64,000 nucleotides of DNA from Scytonema tolypothrichoides VB-61278 (lineage in GTDB: Bacteria > Cyanobacteriota > Cyanobacteriia > Cyanobacteriales > Nostocaceae), in the NCBI RefSeq assembly GCF_000828085.3, contig NZ_JXCA02000001.1, forward strand, positions 497,378 through 561,377, given 5' to 3'. Below the pieces are notes generated by a model. The model was not told the origin of the DNA and did no database searches. It saw nothing but the letters and a program-made list of their open reading frames with translations. Below are positions 18,925 to 28,285 of this stretch, piece after piece (the first letter of the stretch is position 1; each line of letters starts with the position of its first letter). The position numbers were made by a program, and so were the translations under genes.

Positions 18925-20367
18925 ATGAACTTTTTTGACAAGTTAAACCAAGCAATTTCACAAAATCAAAGTTTACTTTTTGTCGGGTTAGATCCTAATC
19001 CAGAAATGTTACCTACTCGCTATCAATCTCAAAATATCATTTCTGGGTTGTGGGATTGGTTGCAATTCATTATTTCTGAAACAGTCGATCAAGTCTGTGC
19101 TTATAAACCTACACTTGGATTTTATGAGGCTTTAGGTGCTCCCGGTTTAGAACTCTTGCAGGAAACTCTAGCAGCTATCCCCTCTCACATTCCAATTATT
19201 TTAGATGCAAAACATGGTGATTTAAATACCAGCACGATCTTCGCTCAAACTGTCTTTGCCCAATGGGGTGTTGATGCTATAACTTTGAGTCCATATATAG
19301 GACAAGAGCATGTAGCCCCTTTTTTGGTTTACCCAGACAAGGCTGTTTTTATTTTGTGTTGTACTTCTAATTCTACTGCTATCAGTTTACAGCAATATCC
19401 TTCGATTGAGTCACCTTTTTATTTACAGGTTGTCAAAGAATCAAAAAACTGGGGAACTCCGGAAAAAGTGGGTTTAGAAGTCGGAACTACAAATCCTGAT
19501 GTTTTGTCGCGTATTCGTGCAGTTTCTCCTGAACGAATTATCATGACTCGTAGCATTTGGGCAGAAGGTAACAATCTTTCTCAAATTTTAACGGCTGGTC
19601 TGACGGCAAACGGAGATGGTCTTTTGATTCCTGTTCCTCTAGATATGTTGACACGGGAAGATTTATCTGAGCAAATCCAGTCTTTACAAGCAGAAATTAA
19701 TCAAGCCAAAACCGAAATTACCCATAATGCTTCTAGTTGTTCTGTATGGTTTCCTGATGTTTGTTTGTTAGAACAACATCCTCAACTAGATTTAATTTTG
19801 CAACTGTATGATATTGGTTGCATTATGTTTGGTAGCTATGTGCAAGCATCAGGTAAGACATTTCCTTATTATGTCGATTTACGGAAAATTATTTCTAATC
19901 CGCAACTTTTTAATCAAGTTATCAATGCCTATGAAGATATTTTGAAGAGCTTAAAATTTGATAGAGTTGCAGGTATTCCTTATGGATCTTTACCCACGGC
20001 TACTGGTTTAGCTTTACGTCTCAATTGTCCCATGATTTTCCCTCGCAAAGAAGTGAAAGCACACGGAACTCGAAGGTTAATTGAAGGTGAGTTTTTCCCC
20101 GGAGAAACGGTTGTCGTTGTTGATGATATTCTCATCAGTGGTAAAAGTGTTATGGAAGGAGCAGAAAAGTTAAAATCTGTTGGATTAAATATCAATGATA
20201 TTGTCGTCTTTATCGACCATGAACAAGGGGTGAAAGACCGACTACAAGAAAATGGTTATCGAGGTCATTCTGTTTTAACAATGTCAGAAATTACAGAAAC
20301 GTTGTATCAAGCAGGACGAATTAATGAAGAGCAATTTTCTGCTTTAAGTGAATCATCAAATGTGTAG
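18925..20367 (+). CDS. pyrF: Bifunctional OMP decarboxylase / orotate phosphoribosyltransferase
   Basis: Catalyses the last two steps of UMP synthesis. Residues 1 to about 270 are a class-II OMP decarboxylase, with LLFVGLDPNPEMLP at 17-30 and the catalytic ILDAKHGD at 92-99 (K96). The C-terminal ~170 residues are orotate phosphoribosyltransferase, with the PRPP loop VVVVDDILISGKS near 395-407. The 480-residue fusion has the decarboxylase first, the reverse of animal and plant UMP synthase and the order known in cyanobacteria and trypanosomatids. Monocistronic as seen here, with 217 bases of AT-rich leader. Confidence 0.94.
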   Translation: MNFFDKLNQAISQNQSLLFVGLDPNPEMLPTRYQSQNIISGLWDWLQFIISETVDQVCAYKPTLGFYEALGAPGLELLQETLAAIPSHIPIILDAKHGDLNTSTIFAQTVFAQWGVDAITLSPYIGQEHVAPFLVYPDKAVFILCCTSNSTAISLQQYPSIESPFYLQVVKESKNWGTPEKVGLEVGTTNPDVLSRIRAVSPERIIMTRSIWAEGNNLSQILTAGLTANGDGLLIPVPLDMLTREDLSEQIQSLQAEINQAKTEITHNASSCSVWFPDVCLLEQHPQLDLILQLYDIGCIMFGSYVQASGKTFPYYVDLRKIISNPQLFNQVINAYEDILKSLKFDRVAGIPYGSLPTATGLALRLNCPMIFPRKEVKAHGTRRLIEGEFFPGETVVVVDDILISGKSVMEGAEKLKSVGLNINDIVVFIDHEQGVKDRLQENGYRGHSVLTMSEITETLYQAGRINEEQFSALSESSNV

Positions 20368-20426
20368 TAGGCACAGTACGTAAATAAATATACCATGCTA
20401 AAAAAAGCATGAATGGACAAATTTAA

Positions 20427-20675
20427 GACTCTGAACAGCGTAAAAAATTCCCGCCACTGACACCTGACTTTGTAATTGAACTGTGACCAGAGACTGACCC
20501 CTGCAAGATAAAATGCAAGAATACCAGGAAAATGGCTTACGCTTAGGTTGCCTTATCAATCCTCAAGATGAGCAAATAGAGATTTACCGGACTGGGGAAC
20601 GCTGTAGAAGTAGTTCAAACCCCAGCACTCCTTTCTGGGGAAGAGGTTTTACCTGAGTTTGAGTTACAGGTGTGA
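20427..20675 (+). pseudogene. Decayed Uma2-family endonuclease-like gene, 3' half
   Basis: Three reading frames together spell the C-terminal half of a Uma2 (DUF820) protein. First comes SEQRKKFPPLTPDFVIEL, then an in-frame TGA where an Arg is usual. After a shift, LQDKMQEYQENGLRLG and LINPQDEQIEIYRTG follow. After a second shift, VEVVQTPALLSGEEVLPEF ends at TGA 20673-20675. At least one nonsense change and two frameshifts are present. The PD-(D/E)xK-like core residues (PDFVIE) are recognisable. Uma2 genes are highly multiplied in cyanobacteria. Confidence 0.85.
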
Positions 20676-20686
20676 CAAAATTTTTG

Positions 20687-21229
20687 CTAACTCTCCACTC
20701 TCTTTTCCAAATATTGACCAATCATCAACTGTTCTCCAGCCCGAGAGATAATAGACTGGCGCGTACGGTATTTGCTGCCAATCAGCTTTAACTCTTCCTC
20801 AAACACTGAATTGTTGTATTCTGTTCGCAAACACAATGTTTTAGAGTTGGGGAAGTAATATTGGGCAGTCACTGGTTTGGTTGTGGCGAAACCGCGATCG
20901 CGATACAACGTGCTTCCCAAAGCACCAAATATTGTTGAACCCTGAGACTCCTTTTTTCCCGTCACAGAATTCTCACTTTCCCAAATCACTTCAGTGCCAC
21001 ACCTCAAACTGAGTGTATCAGCTAGATCGTGCATCTGAGCTAGTTTTTGCAGTTCATCGCATCCCTGTGTCAAAAACCGAATAGTGATCAGACTCACCAT
21101 TTCCTTGGTTTCTCCGTCTGGTAGTGTGTAGTAGCGTCGTTCCGAACGCCATTTACCAACTGATTCTTGAAAAAACTCTGCCAGTAGAGATTCGTCAGCA
21201 GTTTGTGTGATTTTAATCTGTGATGTCAC
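20687..21229 (-). CDS. Phycobiliprotein lyase, CpcS/CpeS family
   Basis: Attaches a bilin chromophore to a cysteine of phycobiliproteins in the light-harvesting phycobilisome. The 180 residues have the lipocalin-like family pattern: FFQESVGKWRSERRYYTL near 19-36, a central block of beta strands, and the closing RTRQSIISRAGEQLMIGQYLEKR. Which phycobiliprotein and bilin are served cannot be decided from sequence. It stands apart from the phycobilisome operons. The decayed Uma2 gene abuts its 3' end. Confidence 0.88.
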   Translation of the reverse strand: MTSQIKITQTADESLLAEFFQESVGKWRSERRYYTLPDGETKEMVSLITIRFLTQGCDELQKLAQMHDLADTLSLRCGTEVIWESENSVTGKKESQGSTIFGALGSTLYRDRGFATTKPVTAQYYFPNSKTLCLRTEYNNSVFEEELKLIGSKYRTRQSIISRAGEQLMIGQYLEKRVES

Positions 21230-22212
21230 TGGTATCCTTCCTCGCTTAAAGTAAATTTACAATCAGTTCAAAATTTACTACACTATCTGTGTACTAAATT
21301 CCAGACTTCTTTACTTTTCTTAAGGATATCTTGATTTTATGAGAATTGCTGATAGTTTTGCTACACCAGGAGAAATAGATAAACTGTTGCGCTTATATAG
21401 CAATCCGCGCAGGAGTTCTAAAAACACCGGGTCGTACCTAAACATTTTTGGAAAATCGAGTCTTTGATAGTGAGTCACGAGTTCAAACAATCTTTTGATA
21501 TAGTTATGACTGATCATTTGTCAAGAGTAAAAAGTCAATAATTATTCAGGAGTTTTGATTCTTGTCGACTCTCACAAATCAGTATTAACGTTAAAGCGTT
21601 ACAGCTTGTTTTTGTTTCTTTGAGAATTATTTGAAGCAAAAAGCAAAAATACAAAAGTAGAGTTTATCCAAAGAAAAATTTGCAGTCTTGGAACCAGTAG
21701 ATAGAAAGTGTCATCTGTATAGACAGAGCTTGTTTTCATTTGACTTTTGACTGGTTTTGCTCCCAAGTCGTCTTCCTTGTCCTTCTTCGTCACCAAGACG
21801 GGGAATGTCTGTTATATATAGAGTTTAACCACCTTTTTGCTATTTAAGCCTGTCGTATTTTCCTTTCAGACGAGATGAGATAGCTGACCTATAGATAGAG
21901 TCAATAAAAGTTAAAAATAGTTAGAATAAACTTAAGAAAATTTGCATTCTTATAACAGAAAAAACAATATATCTCGCAAAACTGTAGAAGGTACAGGAGG
22001 TGTTTATCTTGAGTAGTCATTTTTATTGAGAGTATTAAATTTAAGAAAATCATTAGAAAATCAAACGACTAGGCTAACCCAAAACAGCCTGATAGGGACG
22101 TGCATAGATAATTAAGTAAGAAAATCAGCAGCGGAAAGTAGCACACAATTTCACACACAGCGAAAGGTAGAAAAATAGAGACTGTTTTTTGAGACAGCCA
22201 ACATCTAAAAAA
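21230..22212. other. Intergenic region, about 980 bp
   Basis: Two minus-strand 65-codon frames (21320-21517 and 21599-21796) occur here, but neither has a ribosome site, family resemblance or convincing composition. The rest is AT-rich DNA leading to the efflux genes. I see no transposon end, RNA gene or clear promoter. Confidence 0.45.
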
Positions 22213-23535
22213 ATGCAACTCTTAAGAAAGAACATTTTAATTACTTCTGTAGTAAGCATAGGACTACTGACAGCAGGTTGCGGTTCACTTCCCAAGGAAG
22301 AATCAGCCCAAGCTCAATCACAGCGTCCTGGAGGTAAGCAACAGGGAGGCGGTGCGGTTCCTGTCGATGCATTGATTGCCCGTACTGGTGTGTTGCGAGA
22401 AGAGCCAGAATATACAGGGACTACCAATCCATTTCGTACAGTGTCATTGCGATCGCAAGTGGAAGGGCGGCTTTTGGCATTGAACGTAGATGTGGGAGAT
22501 GCTGTTAAGCAAGGACAAATTATTGCACAGTTGGATGATGCCCTCTTAAGAACTGCTCAAAATCAAGCAGAAGCAGAACTAGCAGCTCTCAAGTCAGAAG
22601 TCGCACGGGCGAACGCTCAGATAAGTAATGCTCGTGCACAGGTAGGTAGCGCACGAGCAGAACTAGAGCAAGCACAAGCAGACTCACAAAGGCAGCAGAA
22701 ACTTGTGAAGGAGGGGGCGATCGCACAACAAGTAGCCGAACAAGCACGCACCGAAGCCCGAACAGCTGCCCAAGCACTTCGTGCAGCACAAGAGCAAGTT
22801 CGCACACAACAGCAAGCCCTCGCAGCCGCCCAAGGTAGAGTCGTCGCCCAACAAGCTGTGGTTGCAGAAGCGAAAGAACGCCGTTCTTATGCAAGGCTTA
22901 CATCCCCGATTACTGGGGCAGTTTTAGAAAAGGTGACAGAACCAGGAAATCTTCTCCAACCGGGGAATGAAGCCTTGAGAATAGGTGATTTCAGTCGTGT
23001 CAAAGTAGTGGTTCAAGTTTCAGAGTTAGAACTGGGGAAAGTTCGAGTAGGGCAATCTGTAAAAGTGCGCTTAGATGCCTTCCCCAACCAAACATACACC
23101 GGGCAAGTGACACGCATTTCCCCAGCCGCCGATACAACAGCTCGCTTGGTACCAGTTGAAGTCGTCATTCCCAACAGGGACAGTAAAATTGGTAGTGGTT
23201 TGTTGGCACGAGTCAAGTTTGAAACCCAAACACAAGCGCGAGTCATCATACCTGAGATAGCGCTTCAGGGGACTTCAGGAGACAAGGGACAATCTGCTTC
23301 CTCATCTTCTCAATCCCCAGTCTCTAAGCGTCAAGGAACGGTATTTGTTGTGACACAAGCAGGTGATAAAGTAACGGTGACAGCGAGAGCTGTAACGCTT
23401 GGGGAAAGATCTGATGGGAATGTAGAAGTTTTATCTGGCTTGCAAGCAGGAGAAAGATTTGTAACTCGTAGTGGCAGACCATTAAAAGATGGCAGCATTG
23501 TACGTCTTTCTATTCTTTCTGAGCAACCATCGTAG
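22213..23535 (+). CDS. RND efflux periplasmic adaptor (HlyD/MFP family)
   Basis: Periplasmic lipoprotein that links an inner-membrane RND pump to an outer-membrane channel. It has a signal anchor with lipobox (LLTAGC), a biotinyl-lipoyl half (VEGRLLALNVDVGDAVKQGQ), a long alanine/glutamine-rich coiled-coil hairpin (about residues 115-220 of the open frame), the second lipoyl half (YARLTSPITGAVLEK), then beta-barrel and membrane-proximal domains. I prefer ATG at 22213 (440 residues, starting MQLLRKNILI) over TTG at 22189 because the signal peptide then has normal length. The pump gene follows after 53 bases. Confidence 0.9.
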   Translation: MQLLRKNILITSVVSIGLLTAGCGSLPKEESAQAQSQRPGGKQQGGGAVPVDALIARTGVLREEPEYTGTTNPFRTVSLRSQVEGRLLALNVDVGDAVKQGQIIAQLDDALLRTAQNQAEAELAALKSEVARANAQISNARAQVGSARAELEQAQADSQRQQKLVKEGAIAQQVAEQARTEARTAAQALRAAQEQVRTQQQALAAAQGRVVAQQAVVAEAKERRSYARLTSPITGAVLEKVTEPGNLLQPGNEALRIGDFSRVKVVVQVSELELGKVRVGQSVKVRLDAFPNQTYTGQVTRISPAADTTARLVPVEVVIPNRDSKIGSGLLARVKFETQTQARVIIPEIALQGTSGDKGQSASSSSQSPVSKRQGTVFVVTQAGDKVTVTARAVTLGERSDGNVEVLSGLQAGERFVTRSGRPLKDGSIVRLSILSEQPS

Positions 23536-23588
23536 AGCAGTATTCAATATACCAAGACAATAATACTTTGTAGTCAGCACTTAGTATC

Positions 23589-26500
23589 ATGCAGCAGGTA
23601 AACCAGACTAGCGGATTTAGTATTAGCGCCATTTCAATTCGCCAGCATATAGGCACACTCATGCTCACCGTGGCGGTGATTGTTGTTGGGATATTTTTTC
23701 TGACAACCATCCAAGTAGATTTACTACCATCAATTACTTATCCGCGAATTGGTGTGCGGCTGGAAGCACCTGGTATATCACCTGAAGTGGCGGTAGATGA
23801 AATAACTAGACCTTTGGAAGAAGCTTTATCAGCTACAGAAAATGTCGTCCAAGTTTTTTCGCGTACTCGTGAGGGACAGGTTAGCATCGATTTATTTTTC
23901 CAGCCAGGAGGTGATATTGAACAAGCCCTAAATGATGCTACTGCTGCTTTTAACCGAGGCAGAGGACAACTGCCAGACACTATCGAAGAACCGCGTATAT
24001 TTAAATTTGACCCTTCCCAACAACCAATCTATGAATTGGCGTTAACATCTCCTTCTCTACAAGGTAAAGATTTGCGGGTATTTGCAGATGAGGAACTGTC
24101 TCGCGAACTCAGTGTTGTACAAGGAGTTGCTTCTGTTGATATTTCTGGTGCTGCTGAAGAAGAAGTGCGAGTACTTGTTGACTTAAACCGTTTGCAGGCG
24201 TTGGGTGTTGGGTTAACTGATGTACTCAATCAACTCACAGCCAGAAACCAAGATATATCTGGTGGTCGAATTTTAGGGAAAAATTCTGAACCATTAACTC
24301 GTACAGTGGGACGGTTCAAAAACGCAGATGAAATCAGCAACCTCTCTTTTCAAGTCTCTTCCTCTTCCCCTACTTCCCCTACTTCCCTCACTCCCTCCCT
24401 CTCCCCCTCCTCTTCTTCCCCTCCTCGCCGCGTTTATCTACGAGACTTCGCTGAAGTCAGTGATGGTACAGAAGAACAGCGAATCTTCGTTTATTTAAAC
24501 CGTCAGCCAGCGGTCAAAGTTTCAATTCAAAAGCAGCCTGATGCTAATACAATCAACGTTGTAGATGGCGTGAAGAAACGGATTGAGCAATTGCGAGGTT
24601 CTGGCTTGATAGCACAGGATATGGTTTTGACCCCCACAACAGATGAATCTCGCTTCATCCGCAATTCGTTGAATGATGTAATTACATCAGCAGTTTCTGG
24701 GGCGTTGTTAGCAGCAGCAGCAGTGTTGTTATTTTTGGGATCAATACGGCAAACATTTATTATTAGTTTGGCAATTCCGCTGTGTACTTTGGCGGCGATC
24801 GCCTTAATGAAACTATTCGGCTTGACTTTAAATGTGTTCAGTTTAGCAGGTCTTACCTTAGGTATCGGTCAAGCAATTGACACATCAGTCGTCATTCTGG
24901 AGAACGTTGCAGAAAAAACAGGCATGACTCCCAATCAGAAGGAGACGGAGAAATTGGCAGATAAGGAAATGGGGAAAAAACCCAATTCAAAATTCTTTAT
25001 CGAGACAACCATTGCATCCTCCCAAGAAGTCGAATCTGCATTAGTCGCTGCGACTGCTGCTAACTTGGTTTCTGTAGTCCCATTCTTGCTCATTGGCGGC
25101 TTTATCTCACTGCTATTTAATGAGATGATTCTGACGATCGCCTTTGCAGTCGCCGCCTCTTTGGTTGTTGCCGTTACAGTAGTACCGATGCTGTGTTCTC
25201 GACTTCTGGCAATACCTTGGTCTAGTCGTATCAGAGAGTTTTGGCTACTGCGCCAGTTTAATCGCCGCTTTGAAGATGCAACAATCTTATACGCTAAGTT
25301 TTTAAAAAATGTTATACGTTATCGGATAATAGCCGTCACTATCGTTTTTCTGATTTTAGGCGGTGGCAGCTTGTTCATGGCAGGTCAAATTTCTCAAGAA
25401 ATTTTACCGCGCATCAATACTGGACAAGCCAATTTAAGAGTGCAGTTTCCTCCAGGTACACCTTTGGCAACTTCTCAGAAAGTGATGCAGGTTGTGGATG
25501 ATATCTTGATGAAGCAGCCAGAAACTGACTATGTTTTCTCCAGTGTAGGTGGTTTTCTCTTTGGTAGCAACACAATAGAAAATCCTCTGCGCGCCAGCAG
25601 TACTATCAATCTCAAACCAGATAAGGATGTTGAGAAGTTTGTCCAAAAGGTTAATCAGGAATTTAACAAACTCAATTTAGCAGGAATTTTGCTGCGCTTG
25701 AGTCCTGGTCAGGTACGAGGTTTAATCTTGAGTAATACCCCAGCGCAAGGTTCAGAAGTTGATGTTATTCTGCAAGGTAACGATGAACAAAACTTACAGC
25801 AAGCAGGTAGACAACTGCTGCAAGCTTTAGAAGAAAAGGCGACACTCGCGAGATTCCGACCAGATGCTGACCCCCGTCAACCAGAAGTACAAATTCGTCC
25901 TGACTGGGAAAGAGTTGCAGCTTTGGGACTGACAGCGCAACAAATTGGTGAAACGATTCAAACAGCTATTGAAGGTTCAGTTCCTACGCAAATTCAACGC
26001 GGTAACCGCTTAGTTGATGTGCGCGTAGAGTTAAATCAAGAAGCCATTGAACGTCCTTCTCAGTTACAAGGATTACCGCTATTTACGCAAAATAACCAGC
26101 AAGTCCGCCTTTTGGATGTTGCGCGTATTGAGGAGGGTCAAGCACCAGGAGAGGTTCAGCGAATTAACCAACGTCAAGTTTTCGTTATTGCAGGGAACTT
26201 AAGCGAGGGAGCTAGTTTAGGTGACGCGATCGCACAAGTGAATGAAGTCGTTAAGACCATTAAGTTACCTGATGGCGTAACGCTTATACCAAGTTCTGCA
26301 CAGGAAACGAATCAGCAGTTGCAAAACTCTTTAAAAACTATGGGTGCGCTAGCGACGTTCTTAATTTTCGTCGTCATGGCTGTGCAATACAACTCGCTGA
26401 TTGACCCTTTAATTATTATGTTTACTGTACCACTAGCTTTAGCTGGGGGAATTTTTGGACTTTACATCACTCAAACAGCTATTGGTGCAACAGTGATAGT

Positions 26501-26870
26501 CGGTGCGGTGCTGTTGGTGGGTATTGTGGTGAACGCGGGAATTCTCATGGTAGAACTGGCAAACCAAATTCGAGAGGAGGAAGGTTGCGATCGCCGCACT
26601 GCCATTCTTAAAGCTGCGCCTCAGCGTTTGCGTCCGATTATGATGACTACAGTCACAACTATTTTGGGACTGTTCCCCTTGGCTTTAGGTATTGGCGAAG
26701 GTTCAGAGTTTTTGCAGCCATTGGGGATTGTCGTGTTTTTTGGGATGGCGATCGCCACACTCTTGACACTATTTCTCATCCCCTGTTTTTACATTCTGCT
26801 GCACGATTTGCTGGGTGGGAAATGGGCAAAACCCGTGTTCGGTAGGCTGGGTAAGTTGAGGAAATGGTAA
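23589..26870 (+). CDS. RND-family efflux permease
   Basis: Inner-membrane proton-driven exporter of 1093 residues, in the HAE1/AcrB-like group by its start (VDLLPSITYPRIGVRLEAPG) and duplicated 12-helix plan. The proton-relay helix TM4 reads GIGQAIDTSVVILENV with a single aspartate (D431) followed by Thr, where AcrB has two adjacent aspartates. Two stretches look inserted: a Ser/Pro/Thr run at about 256-281 in the first periplasmic part, and QKETEKLADKEMGKKPNSKF near 451-470 in the TM4-TM5 loop. Both are coded by repeat-like DNA. The substrate is unknown. It forms an operon with the adaptor gene upstream; no outer-membrane channel gene is near. Confidence 0.9.
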   Translation: MQQVNQTSGFSISAISIRQHIGTLMLTVAVIVVGIFFLTTIQVDLLPSITYPRIGVRLEAPGISPEVAVDEITRPLEEALSATENVVQVFSRTREGQVSIDLFFQPGGDIEQALNDATAAFNRGRGQLPDTIEEPRIFKFDPSQQPIYELALTSPSLQGKDLRVFADEELSRELSVVQGVASVDISGAAEEEVRVLVDLNRLQALGVGLTDVLNQLTARNQDISGGRILGKNSEPLTRTVGRFKNADEISNLSFQVSSSSPTSPTSLTPSLSPSSSSPPRRVYLRDFAEVSDGTEEQRIFVYLNRQPAVKVSIQKQPDANTINVVDGVKKRIEQLRGSGLIAQDMVLTPTTDESRFIRNSLNDVITSAVSGALLAAAAVLLFLGSIRQTFIISLAIPLCTLAAIALMKLFGLTLNVFSLAGLTLGIGQAIDTSVVILENVAEKTGMTPNQKETEKLADKEMGKKPNSKFFIETTIASSQEVESALVAATAANLVSVVPFLLIGGFISLLFNEMILTIAFAVAASLVVAVTVVPMLCSRLLAIPWSSRIREFWLLRQFNRRFEDATILYAKFLKNVIRYRIIAVTIVFLILGGGSLFMAGQISQEILPRINTGQANLRVQFPPGTPLATSQKVMQVVDDILMKQPETDYVFSSVGGFLFGSNTIENPLRASSTINLKPDKDVEKFVQKVNQEFNKLNLAGILLRLSPGQVRGLILSNTPAQGSEVDVILQGNDEQNLQQAGRQLLQALEEKATLARFRPDADPRQPEVQIRPDWERVAALGLTAQQIGETIQTAIEGSVPTQIQRGNRLVDVRVELNQEAIERPSQLQGLPLFTQNNQQVRLLDVARIEEGQAPGEVQRINQRQVFVIAGNLSEGASLGDAIAQVNEVVKTIKLPDGVTLIPSSAQETNQQLQNSLKTMGALATFLIFVVMAVQYNSLIDPLIIMFTVPLALAGGIFGLYITQTAIGATVIVGAVLLVGIVVNAGILMVELANQIREEEGCDRRTAILKAAPQRLRPIMMTTVTTILGLFPLALGIGEGSEFLQPLGIVVFFGMAIATLLTLFLIPCFYILLHDLLGGKWAKPVFGRLGKLRKW
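24350..24430 (+). repeat. Pyrimidine-rich repeat expanded inside the RND permease
   Basis: A C/T-only stretch of ACTTCCC, TCCCTCACTCCC and CTCCCCCTCC units, coding Ser/Pro/Thr/Leu residues about 256-281. It shares the 12-mer TCCCTCACTCCC with a segment inside the hybrid kinase gene (coding strand, near 52000-52026). Confidence 0.8.
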
Positions 26871-26991
26871 ACCACTCCGTTCTTTTCTCCACCCCTGCTT
26901 CTGTTGTCCCTCTTCCTCGGTGCTTGCAAAGGGATAGATACCGACACTACCGAACCGTATTGCCTGACTACCTGCTTGGTTTGACGAATTA

Positions 26992-27798
26992 CTAAACCTT
27001 TGTGCGGTCAGTTAAGATTTCGTATCCATTGTCAGTCACAAGCAATGTATGTTCAAACTGAGCAGCTAAAGATTTGTCTGATGTGACTACAGTCCAACGG
27101 TCTGATAAAATACGAGTTACTTTTGAACCAGCACTCACAATGGGTTCGATTGTCAATGTCATTCCAGCCCAGAGTTTCACATTTGGCATTTCACGAGTAC
27201 GAAAGTTGAACACTGAAGGTTCTTCGTGCATATTGCGACCAATCCCATGCCCAGTATAGTTTTCAAGAACACTGAAGCCCTGTGCCTCTACACAATCTTG
27301 AACAGCACCCGCAATATCCATCAGATACGCTCCTGCTTTGACTTGTTCAATTCCTTTGTAGAGTGCCTCTTCGGCAACCTGAATCAACTTTTCTGCTTTT
27401 GGGGACACCTTACCCACGGCAATAGTGATACAAGAATCTCCGTGATAGTTCTGATAACAAGCTGCTGTATCAACCTTCAAAACATCTCCAGGTCGAATCA
27501 TCCGCTTAGGACTAGGGATGCCATGCACGGCTTCATGATTAATCGAAGCGCAGATAGAGCCAGGAAAACCGTGGTATCCCTTGAAACTGGGTATTGCACC
27601 CATTTCTCGGATGCGTTTCTCTGCGTAAGCATCTAAGTCACCAGTCGTCATCCCAGGCTGCACTATTTGAGAAATCTCTTTTAAAACAGTTGCAACAATC
27701 AAAGATGCTTGACGCATGATTTCAATTTCACGTTGAGACTTGACGCTAACACCATGACTTTGCCGACCCGGGTGGGTAAAGAGGCTGTGATTGCTCAT
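26992..27798 (-). CDS. map: Methionine aminopeptidase, type I
   Basis: Removes the initiator methionine from nascent proteins. The five metal ligands are recognisable: both aspartates in [17 protein letters not shown], His in [12 protein letters not shown], Glu in MTLTIEPIV and Glu in [10 protein letters not shown]. The open frame begins further upstream at 27843, but the preceding 15 residues ([15 protein letters not shown]) are unlike the family. I chose ATG at 27798, giving 268 residues. Cyanobacteria often carry several map genes and this one stands alone. Confidence 0.92.
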   Translation of the reverse strand: MSNHSLFTHPGRQSHGVSVKSQREIEIMRQASLIVATVLKEISQIVQPGMTTGDLDAYAEKRIREMGAIPSFKGYHGFPGSICASINHEAVHGIPSPKRMIRPGDVLKVDTAACYQNYHGDSCITIAVGKVSPKAEKLIQVAEEALYKGIEQVKAGAYLMDIAGAVQDCVEAQGFSVLENYTGHGIGRNMHEEPSVFNFRTREMPNVKLWAGMTLTIEPIVSAGSKVTRILSDRWTVVTSDKSLAAQFEHTLLVTDNGYEILTDRTKV

Positions 27799-27928
27799 AC
27801 AGAGAGATAAAATTTCACGACACTTGCTAGTGTAGCATAGCACAGCTTATGGTAGCTAAATATAATACAGCAAAAGCTGTTGTAAGGTGCTATGATAAGT
27901 ACTATCTACGCAATACATAAATTTTGAA

Positions 27929-28117
27929 ATGGGCGGCAAAACTCTATTGTCTGGTGTGACAACGTACATTTCCCCGGAACTGAAAGCAGAGTTAGAGGCA
28001 TGGGCAAAAGAGGAAGAACGCTCAATTTCCTGGCTTCTTGCCAAACTGATTGAAAATAAACTTCAGGAACGACGACAAAAAGTATCACAAGCGTTGAGTG
28101 TGGGCAATCAGGATTAG
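27929..28117 (+). CDS. Ribbon-helix-helix (CopG/Arc-type) small protein
   Basis: The 62 residues match the ribbon-helix-helix DNA-binding fold: a beta strand (GVTTYISPELKAELEAWAKE) and two helices ending SISWLLAKLIENKLQERRQK. Members act as dimeric repressors, often as antitoxins. No toxin gene is adjacent, so it is an orphan or a stand-alone regulator. Start ATG at 27929; a HIP1 site follows the stop. Confidence 0.75.
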   Translation: MGGKTLLSGVTTYISPELKAELEAWAKEEERSISWLLAKLIENKLQERRQKVSQALSVGNQD

Positions 28118-28285
28118 CGATCGCACAAGCGCCCTAGCCGCCAATCGTTCTGAAAGAGATGGGGAAGGGCTATACGGGCGATCGCCTTCTTAGGAAAAAT
28201 CTTGTTATTCTACCCGTTGTCACAACTACATGGTCTTCCTCGTCTAGTTTAATGAGTCCTTTATGGAAGTAGATGAGGAAGAGCC

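Noticed and set aside
21320-21796. Two 65-codon minus-strand frames
   Set aside because: No ribosome site or resemblance; one needs a GTG start in a poor context.
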